From DATAFO01 sp046728935 (lineage in GTDB: Bacteria > Actinomycetota > Thermoleophilia > Solirubrobacterales > 70-9), in contig JBKPFS010000122.1 in assembly GCA_046728935.1 (NCBI GenBank), positions 1 to 18,939 of the forward strand: 18,939 nucleotides of DNA, given 5' to 3'. A model generated the notes under the pieces. The model searched no databases. It saw only the letters and a list, made by a program, of their open reading frames with translations, and was not told the DNA's origin. The position numbers were made by a program, and so were the translations under genes. How positions within the stretch are numbered: position 1 is the stretch's first letter; each line of letters starts with the position of its first letter. Positions 16,219 to 18,939 of the stretch are shown one piece after another.

Positions 16219-16662
16219 ATGAGCAGGAAGTGGATCGTCGCGCTCGCGGTGATGGCCGCCGCGGGCGGCATCGCGGCGGCGGCGACGGCCGTGCTCGGCG
16301 AGGGGTCGGGCCTCAACCGGCCGGACCTCGATCGGCTCGAGGTGAAGGCAAGCGGCTCACAGGCCGCCGCAGCGGGCGTCCCGGCACGGAGCAGCGGGAA
16401 GACGAAGATCGTCTACCTGACCAGCGACCCTCAGACGGTGGAGGGAGGCGCGGTGGACGTCGACATCAGGGCCTGCCCGAAGAAGTCGAAGGTGCTCAAC
16501 GGCACCTTCGAGACGGACAACATCGAGACCGCGCTGATCGGCTCGCATCCACTCACGAAGCGGAGCTGGCGGCTCACGGTCAACCAGCTCGGTGCGGACG
16601 GCATCACCGAGTACCAAGCCGTCTTCGGCCTCGTCTGCGCCAAGAGCGGCAAGAAGAAGTAA
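16219..16662 (+). CDS. Small exported Lys-rich protein of unknown function
   Basis: The 147 residues start with a signal-like segment: basic MSRKW, then a hydrophobic run (IVALAVMAAAGGIAAAATAV). A polar linker (about 30-70) and a folded part (about 71-143) follow, with predicted strands TKIVYLTSDPQTVEGGAVDV and WRLTVNQLGADGITEYQAVF. Two cysteines (RACPKK and LVCAKS) could form a disulfide. It ends in SGKKK. The start ATG is set by AGGAGG five bases upstream. It is divergent from the ECF sigma gene and ends before a strong terminator, so it is a single-gene unit. I do not recognise a family. Confidence 0.75.
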   Translation: MSRKWIVALAVMAAAGGIAAAATAVLGEGSGLNRPDLDRLEVKASGSQAAAAGVPARSSGKTKIVYLTSDPQTVEGGAVDVDIRACPKKSKVLNGTFETDNIETALIGSHPLTKRSWRLTVNQLGADGITEYQAVFGLVCAKSGKKK

Positions 16663-16684
16663 TCACCGGCGCCGAGCCGACGTT

Positions 16685-16712
16685 GCGAGGGCCGGGCCTG
16701 CCCGGCCCTCGC
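16685..16712 (+). terminator. Strong hairpin terminator after the exported-protein gene
   Basis: GCGAGGGCCGGGC is followed by its exact complement after two bases, giving a stem of 11 or more pairs and a small loop, 22 bases after the stop. A TGTATAGTT stretch follows, which also serves as a promoter element for the next gene. Confidence 0.75.
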
Positions 16713-16714
16713 TG

Positions 16715-16720
16715 TATAGT
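16715..16720 (+). promoter_or_regulatory. Candidate -10 box TATAGT for the helix-turn-helix gene
   Basis: TATAGT ends 12 bases before the ATG at 16733, immediately after the terminator hairpin. AAGG lies only two bases from the ATG, too near for a normal Shine-Dalgarno, so a short or absent leader is likely. Confidence 0.4.
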
Positions 16721-16732
16721 TCTGTCAAGGCA

Positions 16733-17230
16733 ATGTCTAGTCAAGTTCAGCTGACGAAGCGCCAGCAGGAGGTGCTCGAGCGAGTCGGGCGCGGCGAGCA
16801 GTCGGTGCGCCAGATCGCCAAGGACATCGGGGTCACCCGGGCGGCCGTGTACCAGATCATCGAGCGGCTGCGCACCGCAGGGGCCCTCCCGGCGGACTTC
16901 ACCGTCTCCGGCGTCTCCTCTGCCGACCGCAAGCTGGCGGCCTCGCGCCGGGGCTGGACGGCGCCCGCTCGATCGCGCCTCGCCGAGGTGCGCGAGCTAG
17001 CCGCCGCTGGCGGGGACGAGAGGCGGTACGCGGACGCCCTCGCGGCGGCGATCGCCGACCGCGACGTGCTCTCGCTCGCATACCTGCTGGGTCGCACCGA
17101 CGCCGGCGAGGGCGAAGGGCTCACGCCGGATCTCGTTGAGTCGGCGCTGCGCCAACTCGGCGCCCTGGGAGGCGTGCAGGACGAGGCCGAGGCCGCCCGC
17201 TTCGAGGGCGCGAAGCCGGGCCTGAGCTAG
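16733..17230 (+). CDS. Helix-turn-helix DNA-binding protein
   Basis: The 165 residues start with MSSQVQLTKRQQEVLERVGR, then RQIAKDIGVTRAAVYQIIER, a clear winged or sigma-4-like helix-turn-helix at about 6-52. The rest (about 60-165) is Ala/Arg/Glu-rich and helical, with one more conserved-looking stretch (ADALAAAIADRDVLSLAYLL). I recognise no sensor domain. The ATG at 16733 follows a -10-like TATAGT; the frame is open further upstream, but that part lies across the terminator. A hairpin follows the stop. It is probably a transcription regulator with unknown targets. Confidence 0.8.
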   Translation: MSSQVQLTKRQQEVLERVGRGEQSVRQIAKDIGVTRAAVYQIIERLRTAGALPADFTVSGVSSADRKLAASRRGWTAPARSRLAEVRELAAAGGDERRYADALAAAIADRDVLSLAYLLGRTDAGEGEGLTPDLVESALRQLGALGGVQDEAEAARFEGAKPGLS

Positions 17231-17238
17231 CCGAGGAG

Positions 17239-17259
17239 CTCGCGCTCCCGGTGCGCGAG
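17239..17259 (+). terminator. Hairpin after the helix-turn-helix gene
   Basis: CTCGCGC (17239-17245) and GCGCGAG (17253-17259) pair perfectly around seven bases, starting eight bases after the stop. There is no U-tract. Confidence 0.5.
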
Positions 17260-17317
17260 GCCCCCGAACGGAGCGCAGATCAAGCCGTACTCGCCCCCGC
17301 GCTAGCGGCGCCCCATC

Positions 17318-17323
17318 TAGACT
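17318..17323 (+). promoter_or_regulatory. Candidate -10 box TAGACT(CG) for the DUF4383 gene
   Basis: TAGACTCG ends its hexamer nine bases before the GTG start at 17333, the same distance as at clpP. No Shine-Dalgarno is present, so the transcript is probably leaderless. Confidence 0.5.
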
Positions 17324-17332
17324 CGGCCGGCC

Positions 17333-17764
17333 GTGGAAACCACTGCGGTACGGCCCGAGTGGACCTTCGCGCAGAAGGGCATCGTCGTGCTCGCCTCGGC
17401 CCTGCTCCTGTGGAGCGTGGCGGGATTCATCGCCGAGCCGGACTTCTCGACCGGCGAGGGTGCGCCCACCGAGCGCGTTCTGGGCGTCGACTTCAACGGC
17501 TGGCACGCCCTTTCGGGTCTGCTCCTCTTTGGCCCCGCGTTCTTCTTCGCGCTCCGGCCTGCGTGGGCTCTCGTCTACGCGTTCTACGCGGGGGCCGCCC
17601 TGGTGATCACCGCGGTGTGGGTGTCCCTGGACAGCCAACCGCTGTTCGTGCTCAACCTGCCGAACAACGAGGGGGGGTGGTTCCATCTCGCCACCGGCCT
17701 CGCCTTCCTCGGGGTCGGAGCGATCCAGCTTCAGCGAGACAGGTCCATTCGCCCGGCGGGCTGA
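17333..17764 (+). CDS. DUF4383-type membrane protein
   Basis: The 143 residues form four hydrophobic segments (about 15-33, 57-76, 79-98 and 118-135). The sequence FNGWHALSGLLLFGPAFFFA is characteristic of the DUF4383 membrane family, and VLNLPNNEGGWFHLATGLAF gives the last helix and its conserved preceding loop. The function is unknown. The GTG start at 17333 follows a TAGACTCG promoter element by nine bases, and no other start fits. It converges with the Cys-rich small gene on minus, with only 19 bases between their stops. Confidence 0.85.
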   Translation: METTAVRPEWTFAQKGIVVLASALLLWSVAGFIAEPDFSTGEGAPTERVLGVDFNGWHALSGLLLFGPAFFFALRPAWALVYAFYAGAALVITAVWVSLDSQPLFVLNLPNNEGGWFHLATGLAFLGVGAIQLQRDRSIRPAG

Positions 17765-17783
17765 GGGCGTCCCGCGTTGCGGC

Positions 17784-18029
17784 TCAGACCGCGTCGTGCG
17801 CGCCGAACAGGTCCGGTCGGTGATCGCGAACCTGCTCCTCGATGCAGCGCGGGCAGGAGCACTCCGGGACGCCGAGCCCCGTAATAGGGCACCTCGCCCC
17901 CAGCGCACCGCCCGGCGTCCTGGCCCTCGACGCGCTGTCGCGGACCAGCGACGTGCCGGTCGCCTGCCAGACGAGCCACACGGCAAGATGACGGCCGGCG
18001 CTTACCGGTCTGCGGATCAGCGAGTCCAT
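17784..18029 (-). CDS. 81-aa Cys-rich small protein
   Basis: ATG at 18029 to TGA at 17784. The first 30 residues are basic with a short hydrophobic run (HLAVWLVWQATG). The C-terminal half has four cysteines (ARCPITG, PECSCPRCIEEQ) that resemble a small metal-binding knuckle, and ends RPDLFGAHDAV. The ATG is preceded by a purine-rich AGAGGGAGAG stretch that fits a Shine-Dalgarno. Third-position GC is high but less uniform than in neighbouring genes. I recognise no family. It may be genuine, perhaps metal-binding, or the true start may be internal. Confidence 0.5.
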   Translation of the reverse strand: MDSLIRRPVSAGRHLAVWLVWQATGTSLVRDSASRARTPGGALGARCPITGLGVPECSCPRCIEEQVRDHRPDLFGAHDAV

Positions 18030-18055
18030 CGATCTCTCCCTCTCACTAGCGTTCC

Positions 18056-18069
18056 CCCCGATAACGGGG
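18056..18069. repeat. Small inverted repeat in the 18,030-18,167 intergenic stretch
   Basis: CCCCG and CGGGG pair around ATAA, in the upstream region of the Cys-rich gene. A second short inverted repeat (GCACG/CGTGC, 18,155-18,167) touches the kinase stop codon and may be its terminator. I see nothing else in these 138 bases. Confidence 0.3.
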
Positions 18070-18167
18070 CCGCAGGCAGATCTTGCACCCGTGCCCGGAC
18101 ACTTACAACCCCACCTACCGCAACTGCGGCGCAGGGATTACCTCATTGGCGGGCGCACGACCCGTGC

Positions 18168-18939
18168 TCAGGAACCGATGGCGAACTCTCCCCACGCGAG
18201 GGCCTGGACGATCTCGCGAAACGGCATCGGATCGCCGTCCGCGGCCGATCTGAGCTCGTTGGCCGCATGGCCGAGCCAGCAGGCGTGAAAGGCGAGCTCG
18301 ATGCCCTGGGGCGAGGCGTCGACGGCGCTCGCCAGCAACGCCTGGAGGGTGCGGACGCGTTCGGCGTGCGCACCCCCGGCGCCGAAGCACTCCCTGAACG
18401 CCCACGGCCGATCGACGTAGCGTCGGGTCGCCGCGACGGCGTCGACCGCCGCGTAGAAGAAGTCCTTCAGCGGCAGCGTCGCCTCCTCCGCGACCTCCCA
18501 GTCGACGATCCCGAGGCGCCCGCGCCGGTCCACGAGCACGTTCCACATCGTGAGGTCGTTGTGGGCGTCGGCCAGCCGGACCGGCGCGTCCGCCGCGGCC
18601 GCGCACTGGGCCTCCAGCGCCGCCGCGTACTCCGCACCACCGTCGAGATGGGGGGCGAGGAGTCGCGCGGGCCCTAGCACCTCGCTCTCGAGCTGGTCCT
18701 GGGTGAGGCGGGCGCTGGTCGCGGTCAGCCCCTGCCACGCCTCGAGCCAAGCGCACACGCGGGCCAGCCCGCGCTCCAGCCGCCGGGGCCGCAGCACGAT
18801 CTGCGGCGCGAGGATCTCACCGTCGACCCTGGTCTCGAGGAGCACGGGCGCGCCATCCAAGCGCGCGGCGGGGAGCGGCGCCGGCACCGCGGCGCCCGCT
18901 CGCCTCGCCGCCGGGCCCAGCCGCTCGAGGCGCTCGCCC
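18168..18939 (-). CDS. APH-fold phosphotransferase (partial, 5' end outside window)
   Basis: The visible 257 residues include the C-terminal lobe of the aminoglycoside phosphotransferase/choline-kinase fold. The catalytic loop is DAHNDLTMWNVLV, matching the family's H.D....N, and the metal-binding Asp follows in LGIVDWEVAEE. Upstream, GAPVLLETRVDGE fits the end of the N-lobe. The frame is open to the window edge, and a GTG at 18887 is not the true start because ERLERLGPAARRAG upstream still looks coding. Family members phosphorylate small alcohols, antibiotics or metabolites. The substrate cannot be read from sequence, so this should not be called a resistance gene. Confidence 0.85.
   Translation of the reverse strand, partial: GERLERLGPAARRAGAAVPAPLPAARLDGAPVLLETRVDGEILAPQIVLRPRRLERGLARVCAWLEAWQGLTATSARLTQDQLESEVLGPARLLAPHLDGGAEYAAALEAQCAAAADAPVRLADAHNDLTMWNVLVDRRGRLGIVDWEVAEEATLPLKDFFYAAVDAVAATRRYVDRPWAFRECFGAGGAHAERVRTLQALLASAVDASPQGIELAFHACWLGHAANELRSAADGDPMPFREIVQALAWGEFAIGS

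Noticed and set aside
16187..16222. 11-codon upstream ORF ending in ATGA on the exported-protein start
   Set aside because: The ATG is only two bases after the promoter hexamer, so it would not be transcribed from that promoter, and it has no ribosome binding site.
15651..16316. Long N-terminal extension of the MGMT frame
   Set aside because: It is the out-of-frame reading of the sigma-factor gene.
18168..18939. Aminoglycoside resistance gene
   Set aside because: The APH fold is clear, but it is shared by many metabolic kinases, and nothing shows antibiotic specificity or mobile context.

Overview
The window is very GC-rich, has actinobacterial-type gene content and carries the classic trigger factor - clpP - clpX - valS - folC order on the minus strand. 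Together with a caa3-type CtaG protein, a fused transporter-like/spermidine-synthase-like protein, DUF4383 and many short or absent leaders, this suggests an actinobacterium. Class Thermoleophilia is my best guess, by inference only; there is no rRNA gene to test it. No IS element, CRISPR array or tRNA was recognised.

Layout. Bases 1-4,755 (minus): clpX is followed by a probable 43-aa basic protein, valS, folC, a 39-aa one-helix membrane protein and a two-helix membrane protein ending in zinc ribbons (cut by the window edge). Bases 6,045-7,891 separate clpX from clpP. This stretch holds decayed genes (a beta-helix remnant on minus, a DUF559-type nuclease-like remnant on plus) around one apparently intact SRPBCC-like gene. 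Bases 7,892-12,470 (minus) form a tightly packed group: ctaG, an MFS/spermidine-synthase-like fusion (TTGA overlap), a 49-aa Trp-rich protein, tig (ATGA overlap) and clpP. Bases 12,555-14,893 (minus) carry lemA, a Rel/SpoT-type HD hydrolase and corA.

Bases 15,033-16,135 (minus) hold an ECF-like sigma factor whose stop overlaps the start of an O6-alkylguanine-DNA alkyltransferase-like protein (ATGA). Diverging from the sigma gene on plus is a small exported Lys-rich protein, then a helix-turn-helix protein and a DUF4383 membrane protein, with clear hairpin terminators between them. The right end (minus) has a small Cys-rich protein and the C-terminal part of an APH-fold kinase cut by the window edge.

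How the genes work together. Trigger factor, ClpP and ClpX form the protein-folding and degradation core; ValRS and FolC are housekeeping. The sigma-MGMT pair looks like a self-contained regulatory unit, with no recognisable anti-sigma gene beside it. The least expected signals are several very small genes with strong coding bias fused by overlaps to housekeeping genes, and a recurrent TAnACTCG element 9-11 bases before several start codons, which suggests leaderless promoters.
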